A DNA stretch of 64,000 bases from UBA1756 sp045222555 (GCA_045222555.1 JBGUYY010000088.1:62001-126000); one strand, 5' to 3'. Shown: positions 23,451-34,095, counted from the stretch's first letter. Notes: a model not told the origin generated them from the sequence alone. Translations and numbers: made by a program.

Positions 23451-26400
23451 ATGGTAAAAAAGTTACTCTTGACGCTCTTAGTAGTCATTCTTGGTAGCAG
23501 TTTTGCGCACGGTCAAGGTACAATTAAAGGAACCGTAAAGGACCATACGGGTGTGGCTTTGGGTTACATCTATGTGTACCTTAACAAGGATGGCAACAAT
23601 GTCAATTATGCGTTGACAGACGGGGATGGTAAGTACCAACTGTTTGGTGTCCCTGCAGGCACGTATGAATTGGTTTTTGATGCAGAAGCCAGCCAGTGCG
23701 GCAAAAAAATGACGATCAGCAACTTCCAGTACAATGGTCAGACAAAGATCCAGGATGCTGAAATCAATTGCGGAGCAGAAGTTCTTGAAAACTTCGAAGT
23801 CGTCTATCACCGCCCTCTTATCGATGCGGATAATACGAAAACAGCTACCATCCTTGATGCGGATGCTGTTCGTAAACAGCCTGGTCACGATATTTCGGGT
23901 GCTATCTCCACTGCAGCAGGTGTTACCGCCATCGACGGTAAGATGCAGTCAGTGCGTGGTAACCGTTCCGACGGTCAGAAAACTATGATCGACGGTGTGG
24001 TCGTCCGTGGTACCGGCGGTGTGTCTATGGCTTCCATCGAGCAGGTTGAGTTGATCCAGGGTGGTATCCCTGCTGAGTATGGTGACGGTAACTCTTTCAC
24101 CATCATTACCACCAAGGGTATCTCCAAAGACCTCCACGGCGGTGTTGAGTTGATGGGTTCCCTTGAAGGATACAACAACTTCTTCGGCTCTGTGTCCCTT
24201 ACCGGACCTCTAATGAAACCCAAAGCTAAAGGCCAGCCCGCCCGTATAGGTTTCCTCCTTACTGGCGATGTCAGCTACGACAAGGATGGCTCACCAGCTC
24301 AGGGCGGTACTTGGAGAGCTACCGATGAAACCATCGATTACCTTATCAAAAACCCCTATCGCTATAGCCCGACCGAATTCGGCGCCCACTACTCCAATGC
24401 CGAATACATGCAAAGCGAGAATTTCAAAAAACAGCGTGTGAGAGACAACGCCGGTCAGTTCAACTATCTTATCCAAGCTAAATTGGACTTCCTCCTCGGC
24501 GAATTCAACAATATCAGTTTCTCTGTCGGCGGTATGTATGAGTTCACCCGTTACAAAAACTGGGGTCTCACCAGCGCCCTCTTCAACGCCCAGAACAACA
24601 GCCAGACCCAAATCAATACCTGGCGTATCAATGGTCGTTGGCAACACAGAATCCCCCTCAAGAACGATTCCATTATTAAAAATATAATGTATAATATTAA
24701 TGTTAACTATACACATTATGATACATGGACTCGTGATATGCGCCATAAGACCAACCTTTTCGAATATGGTCATATCGGTTACTTCAAAACCACGAAGGCT
24801 AACGCTTTTGTCAGAGACTCTATCACCATCAATGGCATTACGCTCTATGATGTGAACATTCTGGCCAACATTTATGACTCAATCGTTGAGTTTAGCGCAA
24901 CCCCGTGGGGCAGCAACGACCAGTCACTCATCTCTAACCCTGATCTCGTTCCATATGTCACCACTTTTACCAATGCGTATGATCCCCAAACGATTTACGA
25001 CTACTATGGTGTGGTTCCTTACAACAAAACCCTTTACCAACAGTTTGGTGCTTTGCTGAATGGCGACGGTCCGGATGGTGTGTATGGTATGTACAGCGCT
25101 CCGGGTTCCGTGTCAAGCGGTTACAACAAATCAGAAGAATCACAGATTGGTGCTAACGCCAGCCTCTCACTGACCATTAAAGACCATGATATTAAGTTGG
25201 GTTACATCTTTGAAAAACGTACCTCACGTTACTTCGGCGTAGCTCCTTATGGTCTCTGGACCTTGATGAGAAGCAGTGCTAACTACCATATCAGTGAGTT
25301 GGATAAAGATCATCCTTATCAGATTTCCGAAGATACAGTAATGTATGATCGTCTGTTTGACGCAGAAGCTCAAACTACCTTCGACAGAAATCTCCGTAAA
25401 TCCCTCGGCCTTGATCCCAATGGTAAAGACTGGATCGATATTGATAACATGTCGCCCGACCAGTTCTCACTCAGCATGTTCTCCCCCGAAGAGTTATTCA
25501 ACGGTGGTTCTGCTTACATTTCTTACTATGGTTACGATTATACCGGCACCAAGAAGTACACCAAGAAAACCGATATCAACGACTTCTTCAACAAAACGGA
25601 TGAACACGGCGACAAGCTCTATAACGTAGGTGCTTATGAACCGGTTTATATGGCTATGTACATCCAGGATAAATTCTCCATCAACACCATGATGTTTAAC
25701 ATCGGTTTGCGTGTTGACCGTTTCGACGCCAACCAGTATGTGTTGAAAGACCCCTACCTCTTCAGAGAAGCATACACCGTTAAAGAACTCCGTGGAATGT
25801 TTGTTGATGGTAATGGCAATGATATGATCGTTTCCAACGCCGAAGACGATTGGGTAGTGTACGTCAATCAGCTTGACAAGACCCTCGACCCCGAGAATTC
25901 CAGCATCATTGGTTATCGTAAAGGCCATAACTGGTATGACGATAAAGGTGCCGTGGTTACCGACCCCTCCAGCGTGTTGGGTGCAACCGGTGGTCCTATC
26001 TTGAAAAACGCTCTCGACGACAAGGCAGTTTCCAAAGTGGAAGGCGGCGCATTCGAGAAATATGATCCCGCTTGGTCCATCATGCCTCGTCTCTCCTTCT
26101 CCTTCAACGTCTCCAGCAAGTCCCTCTTCTATGCTCACTACAACATCATCACGGTTCGTCCGACCGACTTGCGACTCGACCCGATCAGCTACCTCTGGAT
26201 TGAGAAACTCGGTCCCAACCAGAACAACGTCATCAACAACCCGCGTCTGAAACCCTCTAAGAGCATCGACTATGAAATCGGTTTCCGTCAGTTGATTGGT
26301 GAAAACTCCGCTATCAGCCTCTCGGCATACTATTCAGAAAAACGTGATCAGGTACAGTGCTATCGTTATACGGGCGCTTACCCCTCCACTTATTATTCAT

Positions 26401-27173
26401 ACGATAACATCGACTTTGGTACGGTTCAGGGCTTCACCGTTGGCTACGACCTCCGCAGCACCAAGAACGTTACCCTCCGCGCCAGCTACACCCTCCAGTT
26501 CGCTAAAGGTACCGGCTCCAGCGAAACCTCCAGCTTGGCCATCATCCAGTCAGGTCAGCCGAACTTGAGAACCCTCACCAACCTGAGCTTTGACCAGCGT
26601 CACAAGATCAGCGCTAACCTCGACTACCGCTTCGGTTATGGTACCGAATATAACGGTCCTAAGAGTGAACGCCAGACGAAAGACGGTACGGTTAAAGAAA
26701 CCAGATGGTTGGAGAACTTTGGTATTAATATCAACTTCTCTGCAGGTTCCGGTCTGCCGTACAGCCGTTCCAGCAAACCTTACTCCACTATCGTCAGCGC
26801 CGGTAAGAGCCAGCTTTCAGGTACCATCAACGGTTCCAACATGCCTTGGATCTATCAGTGCGATATCCGTATTGACAAGACATTCGTATTGGCTCTGAAA
26901 AAGAATGAAGAAGGTCAAACCACCAAGAGAGCCCTCCTTAACATTTATCTTGATGTGATGAACCTCTTCAACTTCAAGAATGTGGTTTATGTTTACGAAT
27001 ACACCGGTAACGCTGATGACGATGGTTACCTCACCGCTACCGAGTACCAACAGCAGATTAACTCCCAGGTTGACGTCTCTGCATACACCAACTACTATAG
27101 AATGAGAGTTGCCAATCCTTATAACTACACTATGCCTACCCGTGTACGTTTAGGCGTTAACTTCACCTTTTAA
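23451..27173 (+). CDS. TonB-dependent outer-membrane receptor with CarboxypepD_reg domain
   Basis: 1240 residues. Signal peptide (ending SSFAHG), then a carboxypeptidase-like regulatory domain (about 25-110: GTIKGTVKDHTGVALGYIYVYLN, DGDGKYQLFGVPAG), a plug (about 140-230: VRGNRSDGQKTMIDGVVVRG, IEQVELIQGGIPAEYGDGNS) and a long beta-barrel ending VRLGVNFTF with terminal Phe. No SusD partner follows; instead the next genes encode a T9SS-sorted protein and a PorV-like protein, so the receptor is probably not a SusC-type glycan importer. Codon choice is strongly biased (AGA, GGT, ACC), suggesting high expression. Confidence 0.93.
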   Translation: MVKKLLLTLLVVILGSSFAHGQGTIKGTVKDHTGVALGYIYVYLNKDGNNVNYALTDGDGKYQLFGVPAGTYELVFDAEASQCGKKMTISNFQYNGQTKIQDAEINCGAEVLENFEVVYHRPLIDADNTKTATILDADAVRKQPGHDISGAISTAAGVTAIDGKMQSVRGNRSDGQKTMIDGVVVRGTGGVSMASIEQVELIQGGIPAEYGDGNSFTIITTKGISKDLHGGVELMGSLEGYNNFFGSVSLTGPLMKPKAKGQPARIGFLLTGDVSYDKDGSPAQGGTWRATDETIDYLIKNPYRYSPTEFGAHYSNAEYMQSENFKKQRVRDNAGQFNYLIQAKLDFLLGEFNNISFSVGGMYEFTRYKNWGLTSALFNAQNNSQTQINTWRINGRWQHRIPLKNDSIIKNIMYNINVNYTHYDTWTRDMRHKTNLFEYGHIGYFKTTKANAFVRDSITINGITLYDVNILANIYDSIVEFSATPWGSNDQSLISNPDLVPYVTTFTNAYDPQTIYDYYGVVPYNKTLYQQFGALLNGDGPDGVYGMYSAPGSVSSGYNKSEESQIGANASLSLTIKDHDIKLGYIFEKRTSRYFGVAPYGLWTLMRSSANYHISELDKDHPYQISEDTVMYDRLFDAEAQTTFDRNLRKSLGLDPNGKDWIDIDNMSPDQFSLSMFSPEELFNGGSAYISYYGYDYTGTKKYTKKTDINDFFNKTDEHGDKLYNVGAYEPVYMAMYIQDKFSINTMMFNIGLRVDRFDANQYVLKDPYLFREAYTVKELRGMFVDGNGNDMIVSNAEDDWVVYVNQLDKTLDPENSSIIGYRKGHNWYDDKGAVVTDPSSVLGATGGPILKNALDDKAVSKVEGGAFEKYDPAWSIMPRLSFSFNVSSKSLFYAHYNIITVRPTDLRLDPISYLWIEKLGPNQNNVINNPRLKPSKSIDYEIGFRQLIGENSAISLSAYYSEKRDQVQCYRYTGAYPSTYYSYDNIDFGTVQGFTVGYDLRSTKNVTLRASYTLQFAKGTGSSETSSLAIIQSGQPNLRTLTNLSFDQRHKISANLDYRFGYGTEYNGPKSERQTKDGTVKETRWLENFGININFSAGSGLPYSRSSKPYSTIVSAGKSQLSGTINGSNMPWIYQCDIRIDKTFVLALKKNEEGQTTKRALLNIYLDVMNLFNFKNVVYVYEYTGNADDDGYLTATEYQQQINSQVDVSAYTNYYRMRVANPYNYTMPTRVRLGVNFTF

Positions 27174-27195
27174 TTAACCGTAGCAAAAAAATATC

Positions 27196-30100
27196 ATGAA
27201 TATGAAAAATATATGTAAGATCTTATTTTTGGCAATCTTGCTGCTTGCCTCCGGTTCGCTGTCTGCTGAAAAATACAGAGGCTCTTCAGTCGTACCGAAG
27301 AGAATACAAACACGTGCAGCCTCTACGTGTTTGCCTGCAACAAACTCCAATGAGTTGATAGTCAACAATGTGAGAGCTTATCTGGAAACCAATGGTACCA
27401 TGTGGTTCAACGAGATCGCACAGTACGAAGTTCCTTACGGTTCAGGTAAGACCTCCATGTTCGCCGCCGCACTTTGGATTGGTGGTAAGGATATCAACGA
27501 CCAGCTGAAATTGGCTGCCGTCCGTTTCCGCCAGAAAGGTGATGACTTCTGGACAGGTCCTCTGACCTTGAATGGTGCTTCTGTTACGCAGGAGACCTGC
27601 GCAGCATGGGACAAGCACTTCAAAATCACCCGCGCAGAGGTTGAGAACCACATCGCCAACTGGATGAATGCTGACTATGTGATGCCGAACAGCATCCGCA
27701 ACTGGCCCGCCCATCCTATGGATCTCTCCGCCGGTCAGTCTTACTACCTCGCTCCCTTCTTCGATTATGATGGCGACGGTGACTACAATCCGGAAAATGG
27801 TGACTACCCGTACTATGACCTTGATAACGAACTCTGTCCGTGGACTGAGAAAAACCGTGCTCTTGCTGCTGCTGACCAGCTGCCCAAAACTCCTGAAGAG
27901 AGAATGGGTATCTCCAAAGGTATGGTTTATGCCGACCACGTGTTGAAAGGCGATGCTACCCTCTATTGGATTTTCAATGATAAGGGAGGCCCGCACACCG
28001 AATCACAGGGCGACCCCATTGGTCTTGAAATCCGTGCTCAAGCTTTCGGTTTCTCTACCAACGATGAGTTGAACAACATGACATTCTACTCATACGAGAT
28101 CATCAACCGTTCCACCTTCGACTTGACCCAAACTTATTTCTCACAGTGGGTTGACCCTGACTTGGGTTATGCTGATGATGACTATGTGGGTTGCGATGTG
28201 GCTCGTGGTTTGGGTTACTGCTACAATGGTCGTAATGTCGATGGTCAGGGTTTGGCCCAGCACTACGGCTCACAGCCCCCGGCGGTAGGTGTGGACTTCT
28301 TCCAGGGTCCCTACCTTGACCCCGATGGCTATGATAACCCCTCCTTCAATGGTAGAGCTGAATTCGGTCCCACCATGCAGGGTAGTTGCGATATCGTTAC
28401 CCATGATGGTGAACTCGCCCCCTTCACTTGGGATCCTAATCCGGATGCCGAAGAGGCTCACAGCATGATTGTCGATTCCCTCGTGTTGATTCGTTCCGAA
28501 GCTATCAATGGTGTGAACTTCGGTGACGGTATTAAAGATAACGAACGTTTCGGTATGAGACGTTTCGTCTATCACAACAATGACAACTCTGTGGTCGGTG
28601 ACCCTGATGTGGCATACGGCTACTATAATATGCTCCGTGGTATCTGGGCTGATAACTTGAAGATGAAATATGGTGCCAATGCTCACCCGTTGAACGGTGC
28701 TACCGGTCCTGATTGCGACTTCATGTTCCCGGGTCTCTCCGATCCCTGTAACTGGGGTACAATGGGTGTTGTTCCGGAAGCCTCCACCTATAACAGTTCT
28801 GCAGATGGTTGGACCGAAGCAGCCGTTGGTAACGCTCCCGCTGACCGTCGTTTCATGCAGTCGGCAGGCCCCTTCACCCTTCGTGCCGGTGCTGTCAACT
28901 ACATTACCGTTGGTATTCCGTGGGCACGTGCTACCAGTGGTGGCGCCCAGGCTTCTGTTGACGCTCTGAAGATCGCTGATGATAAATGTCAGTCTCTCTT
29001 CGAGAACTGCTTCAAGGTGCTCGATGGTCCTGACGCTCCTACCGTGTACATTGAGGAACTTGAGAACCAACTCGTCCTTTATCTTACGAACCTTGAAACC
29101 AGCAACAACTATGCTGAGGGTTATGAAGAGGAAGATCCTACCATTCCGATCGACCGCGTGGATGAGACCATCACCGTTACGTATGATTCCATCTTCTGCA
29201 ACATCGAAGGTATTGATACTTTCGTTCTCATGCCTCACGATGTTTCTTCCTTCGACACCATTGAATACGATAACAAGTATCACTTCGAAGGTTATATGAT
29301 TTATCAGTGCGCAAGCGCAGATGTTAGCGTTACAGATATTGGTGACCTCAACAAGGTCCGTTTGATTGCCCAGTGCGATATTCAGAATGGTATTTCCCAG
29401 CTTGTCAACTGGATTCATGATGACGCTATCGGTACTTCTGCTCCTCACGAAATGGTGAGAGGTGAAGACCTCGGTATCCGTCACTCCTTCGTGGTTACGG
29501 AAGATAAATTTGCTACCACTTCTACTCAGCTGGTTAATCACAAAAAATACTACTTCCTTGTCCTCGCTTACGCTCAGAACAATTTCTGGCCCTTCTCTAT
29601 CGAAGAGAATTCCGACAATGGTTTGATTGGTCAGAAGACTACGTTCCTCGCCGGTCGTCGTAACATCGGTGATCAGGAGAATAGCGGTAGCCCGTACGTG
29701 GGTATTCCTCACGACCCGACTCCTGAAAATGCTGGTACGGTAGCCAACTGCGTCTATGGTACTCAGCCGATGATTACCCGTATCGAAGGTCAGGGTAATG
29801 GTGGTTTCTATCTGGATATGACCGATGAATGCCGCGAAGAAATCCTCAAAAACGGCCACATCGACCAGATTACCTATAAGAACGACCATGGTCCGATCAA
29901 CGTTAAGGTGGTGAACCCGCTGAAGATTCAGCCTTACGATTATGTTGTCCGCTTCGTTCCTTCAGATACTGCCGCGTTTGACGTTACTTCCGAAGATACT
30001 TGGGTACTTGAAGTGGTAGACGAGAATGGTAATGTGAAGATCGACTCATTGGGCTTCCCGATGCAGTATGAAGCAGAGTCTTCTATCTCTGTCAACAACG

Positions 30101-31902
30101 AGCAGCTTTTCCTCGACTTGGGTCTCTCCTTGACGATCTTGAATTATGAATTCGCTATCCATCAGGATAATCTCGCCAGCTATGTGGCCCGTTCAGGAGG
30201 TTATACGTATAAAAACTATTCCAGCTATGCACAGGTGGATTTCCTCGGTTCAGAAATTATTTATGCTGATGAAAGCAAGCCGTGGCTGAGTGGTGTAGAA
30301 GATAATGAAGGTGATCTTCCCGACAACTGGATCCGTAGTGGTATTCAGGAAGCCGGTCCTTGGGATGAGGCTAACGGTACCCAGGATGGTGTGGAAGATG
30401 AATATGCAAAATGGAAAACTGAAGACTTCTTTATGCTGATGGCAGGTGGAACACTTTCAAGTAGCACTTGGCGTTCACGTGCATGGAAAGATCCGAATCA
30501 GCAATTTGAAAACGTGGTTAATGGAACATGGGCACCTTACGTGTTGAGCTCACCTTATTATGGTGGCCCCATGGCCAAGTTTACCAGACCGGACGACAAC
30601 CGTGCTTCAGATGCCATCGCTCCTAGTCCTATGTATTGGAATGTTGAAGATATGGTAAAGAACAAATGGTCACCTGGCTTCAACCAAACCATGACGAACC
30701 TCTATTCTGTGGATATCGTCCTCACTCCTGATAAGGAAAAATGGACCCGTTGCATCGTCCTTGAGTCTTGCGACGACCGCACCAAATCAGAAGGAGGCGC
30801 CCTTTGCCATGAACCCCGTAAGCATGCTTCCGTTGACAAAAACGGTAATCCTGATGGAACAGGAGAAGGTATGGGTTGGTTCCCGGGCTATGCCGTTAAT
30901 GTTGAAACCGGTGAACGTTTGAATATCATGTTCTCTGAAAACTCTGCTGATGTGGAGAATAACGGTAATGATATGATTTTCAACCCCACCAATGTCTATG
31001 CATACGATAACGATGGCAACCCCATTGAACGTGCAGTTTATGACTACTGGTTCTCTAACCGTCCGGATTTGTACAACAACATGTATTTCAATCCTTGCTG
31101 GGGTGGTAAACACTTTGTTTACATTGTGGGTAGCACCGGTAACACCAATTCTGTTTACTATCGTACCAACAGCGTAAAACGTAACTTCGACTCCCAGTTT
31201 GACTGCGGTGCATACGACGAATGCCAGTGGTTGATGGACAAATTCAACTCATTTGTTGGATTGCCGGAGGTTGAAGTGGTAGACCAGAACACTCCGTCAT
31301 CAGACCTCCAGCGTCTGAACAAGAAGATGCAGCTCTTCAATAATGTGATGTGGACCAGCATCCCGATGCCGGCATACATGCATGAAGATGAATGGCTCTC
31401 CAATGAGGCCACCATCAAAATCCGTGTAAGCCGTCCTTACATGCGTTATTCTGCTGGTATGGACAGAGGTCCTGAAACGGTTGTGAATGACAATTTCCCG
31501 ATGTATAGCTTTACTACCAAGAACATCGCAGTGCAGCACAATGTTGAAACTACTCATCAGACCATTCTCGACAAGATCAACATCGTACCGAATCCTTACT
31601 ATGGATACTCCACTTACGAAGGTTCCGCTTTGGAGACCTATGTCAAGATTGTGAACCTGCCCACCTATGAAGACGGTGTTGAAGGTGCTGTTGAGATTTC
31701 CATCTTTACTGTCAGCGGTGTGTTGGTTAGAAGACTGACCAAGGGCGGTCAAGACACCTATGTGGATTGGGATTTGAAGAACTCTGCCAACATCCCGATT
31801 GCCAGCGGTATCTACATCATCCATGTCAAGGCTCCTGGCATTGGCGAAAGAACCTTGAAGTTCTTCGCTGGTATGCGTCCCACCGACTTGAATGCGTTCT
31901 AA
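27196..31902 (+). CDS. Large T9SS-exported protein with type A C-terminal sorting domain
   Basis: 1568 residues with a signal peptide (to about LSAEK). About residues 193-215 contain a DxDGDG-type calcium-loop segment (FFDYDGDGDYNPENGDYPYY). Most of the protein is beta-rich and unrecognised. The last ~100 residues form a T9SS type A sorting domain: NIVPNPYYG, VEISIFTVSGVLVRRL, VDWDLKNSANIPIASGIYIIHVKAPG, then a tail ending in FAGMRP. Such domains are recognised and removed by the PorU sortase and the protein is anchored at the cell surface. It lies between a TonB receptor (22-base gap) and a PorV-like gene (33-base gap); the trio recurs in Bacteroidota genomes from memory. Confidence 0.85.
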   Translation: MNMKNICKILFLAILLLASGSLSAEKYRGSSVVPKRIQTRAASTCLPATNSNELIVNNVRAYLETNGTMWFNEIAQYEVPYGSGKTSMFAAALWIGGKDINDQLKLAAVRFRQKGDDFWTGPLTLNGASVTQETCAAWDKHFKITRAEVENHIANWMNADYVMPNSIRNWPAHPMDLSAGQSYYLAPFFDYDGDGDYNPENGDYPYYDLDNELCPWTEKNRALAAADQLPKTPEERMGISKGMVYADHVLKGDATLYWIFNDKGGPHTESQGDPIGLEIRAQAFGFSTNDELNNMTFYSYEIINRSTFDLTQTYFSQWVDPDLGYADDDYVGCDVARGLGYCYNGRNVDGQGLAQHYGSQPPAVGVDFFQGPYLDPDGYDNPSFNGRAEFGPTMQGSCDIVTHDGELAPFTWDPNPDAEEAHSMIVDSLVLIRSEAINGVNFGDGIKDNERFGMRRFVYHNNDNSVVGDPDVAYGYYNMLRGIWADNLKMKYGANAHPLNGATGPDCDFMFPGLSDPCNWGTMGVVPEASTYNSSADGWTEAAVGNAPADRRFMQSAGPFTLRAGAVNYITVGIPWARATSGGAQASVDALKIADDKCQSLFENCFKVLDGPDAPTVYIEELENQLVLYLTNLETSNNYAEGYEEEDPTIPIDRVDETITVTYDSIFCNIEGIDTFVLMPHDVSSFDTIEYDNKYHFEGYMIYQCASADVSVTDIGDLNKVRLIAQCDIQNGISQLVNWIHDDAIGTSAPHEMVRGEDLGIRHSFVVTEDKFATTSTQLVNHKKYYFLVLAYAQNNFWPFSIEENSDNGLIGQKTTFLAGRRNIGDQENSGSPYVGIPHDPTPENAGTVANCVYGTQPMITRIEGQGNGGFYLDMTDECREEILKNGHIDQITYKNDHGPINVKVVNPLKIQPYDYVVRFVPSDTAAFDVTSEDTWVLEVVDENGNVKIDSLGFPMQYEAESSISVNNEQLFLDLGLSLTILNYEFAIHQDNLASYVARSGGYTYKNYSSYAQVDFLGSEIIYADESKPWLSGVEDNEGDLPDNWIRSGIQEAGPWDEANGTQDGVEDEYAKWKTEDFFMLMAGGTLSSSTWRSRAWKDPNQQFENVVNGTWAPYVLSSPYYGGPMAKFTRPDDNRASDAIAPSPMYWNVEDMVKNKWSPGFNQTMTNLYSVDIVLTPDKEKWTRCIVLESCDDRTKSEGGALCHEPRKHASVDKNGNPDGTGEGMGWFPGYAVNVETGERLNIMFSENSADVENNGNDMIFNPTNVYAYDNDGNPIERAVYDYWFSNRPDLYNNMYFNPCWGGKHFVYIVGSTGNTNSVYYRTNSVKRNFDSQFDCGAYDECQWLMDKFNSFVGLPEVEVVDQNTPSSDLQRLNKKMQLFNNVMWTSIPMPAYMHEDEWLSNEATIKIRVSRPYMRYSAGMDRGPETVVNDNFPMYSFTTKNIAVQHNVETTHQTILDKINIVPNPYYGYSTYEGSALETYVKIVNLPTYEDGVEGAVEISIFTVSGVLVRRLTKGGQDTYVDWDLKNSANIPIASGIYIIHVKAPGIGERTLKFFAGMRPTDLNAF

Positions 31903-31935
31903 CAGATTGATTAACTGCAAAAAATATTAGAGACT

Positions 31936-33129
31936 ATGAATAAGTTCCAAAAAACATTAATGATTTGCACGCTGATTGGCCTCTTTTGTGCATTGTCGGT
32001 CAATCTGTATGCCGGTAACAAAGACCGTTCAGGTCAGGCCGGTGCCCAGCACCTGCTGATTGACCCGTGGGCGCGTTCCACTGGTTGGGGAACCGCTGGT
32101 GTGGCTGAGATTCGCGGTCTGGAAGCCATGTATTCCAATATCGGCGGTATGGCGTTCGTCAACAAAACCGAGCTGGCCTTCTCGCACACCCGTTATCTCG
32201 TCGGTTCAGGAGCAGGTATCGGCATCAGCTCTTTTGCTATTGCCCAGCATCTTCGCTCTACGGATAAAGAGACGGGTCGTGTACGCGATTTCGGCGTCTT
32301 GGGTGTTTCATTCTTCACCATGGGTTTCGGCAATATTGAGGTGACTTCAGAGGAACTTCCTGAAGGTAACCAAGGTACTTTCTCCCCGAAACTTTCATAC
32401 CTTTGCTTACACTATGCAAAGAGTTTCAATGAATACATCCATGGTGGTGTTTCCTTGAAGGTGGTCACTGAAACGGGTGCCGATGACGCCAAAGCAACTG
32501 GCTTTGCCATCGATGCAGGTGTACAGTACCTTACTGGTGCATACAAAAACTTCAAGCTCGGTATCACCTTGAAAAACATCGGTCTCCCGATGCATTACAA
32601 AGGTGACGGTTTCGGCGTAAGAGCCGTGGCCAACGACCTCGACTGGGAACAGACCCTCGAAAGTCGTTCTGCTTCATACGAGCTCCCCACCATGTTGGTG
32701 TTGGGTCTTTCATATGACTTCCTCATTTGGGGTAAAGAATATGAAGGCTGGTCTAAAGAAGATAAGATGGATGAAGGCCTTACCCGCGATGATGCTGCTC
32801 ACAGAATCACCCTCGCTGGCTCCTTCACCGCTAACTCTTTCTCCAAAGACATTATCACCCTCGGTGCTGAATATGCCTTCGGCCAAATCTTCATGATTCG
32901 TGCCGGTTACAGTGTTGAAGCTGGTAAGGGCATGTTCAAGGCTTCCGAGCAGACCACCTGGTACACGGGTCCCTCTCTTGGCGCTACCTTCGGTATTCCG
33001 TTGATGGGCAAGAAGGCAATGGAGAAAGCCGGCAGAAAGACTCCCCCGAGACTCTTCTTGGATTACTCCTATCGTTTCACGAACAGATGGGGCGGCAACC
33101 ACTGCGTTGGCTTGAAACTCGCTCTCTAA
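31936..33129 (+). CDS. PorV/PorQ-family outer-membrane protein
   Basis: 397 residues, signal peptide, then GAQHLLIDPWARSTGWGTAGVAEIRGLEAMYSNIGGMAFV, the N-terminal signature of the PorV/PorQ (FadL-like barrel) family: A-x-x-L-x-I-x-P-x-AR-x-x-x-x-G. The rest is amphipathic beta strands ending CVGLKLAL. PorV shuttles T9SS cargo to the attachment complex with PorU. Several paralogues usually exist per genome, and this one, placed next to a T9SS substrate, may serve that cargo. An intrinsic terminator follows at 33155. Confidence 0.85.
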   Translation: MNKFQKTLMICTLIGLFCALSVNLYAGNKDRSGQAGAQHLLIDPWARSTGWGTAGVAEIRGLEAMYSNIGGMAFVNKTELAFSHTRYLVGSGAGIGISSFAIAQHLRSTDKETGRVRDFGVLGVSFFTMGFGNIEVTSEELPEGNQGTFSPKLSYLCLHYAKSFNEYIHGGVSLKVVTETGADDAKATGFAIDAGVQYLTGAYKNFKLGITLKNIGLPMHYKGDGFGVRAVANDLDWEQTLESRSASYELPTMLVLGLSYDFLIWGKEYEGWSKEDKMDEGLTRDDAAHRITLAGSFTANSFSKDIITLGAEYAFGQIFMIRAGYSVEAGKGMFKASEQTTWYTGPSLGATFGIPLMGKKAMEKAGRKTPPRLFLDYSYRFTNRWGGNHCVGLKLAL

Positions 33130-33154
33130 CATTCGTTAAACCTTACTATACTTT

Positions 33155-33190
33155 ACTAAAGAGGCCTCCCGAAGGCCTCTTTAGTGTTGT
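33155..33190 (+). terminator. Intrinsic terminator after the TonB/T9SS/PorV operon
   Basis: A perfect 13-bp stem (33155-33167 with 33173-33185, ACTAAAGAGGCCT and its complement) with a five-base loop, followed by a T-rich stretch (GTTGTTTTA). The strong hairpin separates the operon from greA. Confidence 0.88.
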
Positions 33191-33221
33191 TTTATCATAC
33201 AGACAAAATTAATTATTTATC

Positions 33222-33695
33222 ATGAGTGAAATTAAATATTATTCCGCCGAAAGCCTCGCTGCACTCAAAGCTGAACTGGCTCATCTCGAATCGGTTGAAC
33301 GCCCCCGTATCTCTGCTATGATTGCTGAAGCGCGCGATAAAGGCGACCTTTCAGAAAACGCCGAATACGACTCTGCCAAAGAGGCACAAGGACTGCTTGA
33401 AATGAAAATCGCTAACCTGCAGACTACCATCGCCAATGCCCGCATCCTGGATGAGTCAAAACTGGATACCTCTAAGGTGCTTCTTTACTCCATTGTGACC
33501 GCCAAAGACCTGAAACGGAACAAAGAGATGGTTTACACGATTGTGCCCGAATCTGAGGCCGATTTCAAGTCGGGTAAGATATCTGTCACCTCACCCATCG
33601 CAAAGGGCTTATTGGGCAAAAAAGTGGGTGAAATCGCCGAGGTTCAGGCCCCCGTCGGTATTCTCAAATTCGAAATCCTTAATATTACGCGATAA
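33222..33695 (+). CDS. greA: Transcription elongation factor GreA
   Basis: 157 residues, normal length. The coiled-coil tip ARDKGDLSENAEYDSAKEAQG is diagnostic, with the acidic residues (D-L-S-E-N-A-E-Y) that reach the polymerase active site to stimulate transcript cleavage. The C-terminal FKBP-like domain shows SPIAKGLLGKKVGE. It follows a terminator, so it has its own promoter; no good -7 box was found in the 92-base gap. The HIT-family gene starts in its stop codon (TAATG). Confidence 0.96.
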   Translation: MSEIKYYSAESLAALKAELAHLESVERPRISAMIAEARDKGDLSENAEYDSAKEAQGLLEMKIANLQTTIANARILDESKLDTSKVLLYSIVTAKDLKRNKEMVYTIVPESEADFKSGKISVTSPIAKGLLGKKVGEIAEVQAPVGILKFEILNITR

Positions 33696-34093
33696 TGGAT
33701 ACCATTTTTACCAAAATCATTAAGGGCGAAATCCCTTGCTATAAAATCGCCGAGGATGAGCAGTTCTTCGCCTTCCTGGATATTAACCCCCTCGCAAAAG
33801 GCCATACGCTCGTGGTGCCGAAACTTCAAAATGACTACATCTTTGACCTCGACGACCAGATGCTCGCCGATATGATGGTTTTCGCCAAGAAAGTGGCAAA
33901 GGCTATAGAAGCTAATGTGCCTTGCATGAGAATCGGCGTGGCAGTGATCGGCATTGAAGTGCCTCACACCCATATCCATCTCGTTCCCATCAACAAGGTA
34001 GGGGACCTCAATTTCGCCAATCCTAAATGCCAGCTTTCTGCAGAGGAGATGGCAGAAATAGCAGAAAAAATCTCAAAATCTGTTCAATATTAG
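33695..34093 (+). CDS. HIT-family nucleotide-binding protein (HinT/PKCI type)
   Basis: 132 residues. DTIFTKIIKGEIPCYKIAEDE is the family opening, and the histidine triad is HTHIHLVPI (H-x-H-x-H) at about residues 89-97. HIT proteins hydrolyse AMP linked to amines and other nucleotide conjugates. It overlaps the greA stop by one base, an arrangement that is common in Bacteroidota. It ends two bases before the next gene. Confidence 0.93.
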   Translation: MDTIFTKIIKGEIPCYKIAEDEQFFAFLDINPLAKGHTLVVPKLQNDYIFDLDDQMLADMMVFAKKVAKAIEANVPCMRIGVAVIGIEVPHTHIHLVPINKVGDLNFANPKCQLSAEEMAEIAEKISKSVQY

Positions 34094-34095
34094 CC

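Noticed and set aside
28270..29889. 539-codon minus-strand frame opposite the T9SS cargo gene
   Set aside because: Shadow of biased codon usage in the plus-strand gene, which has signal peptide and sorting domain.
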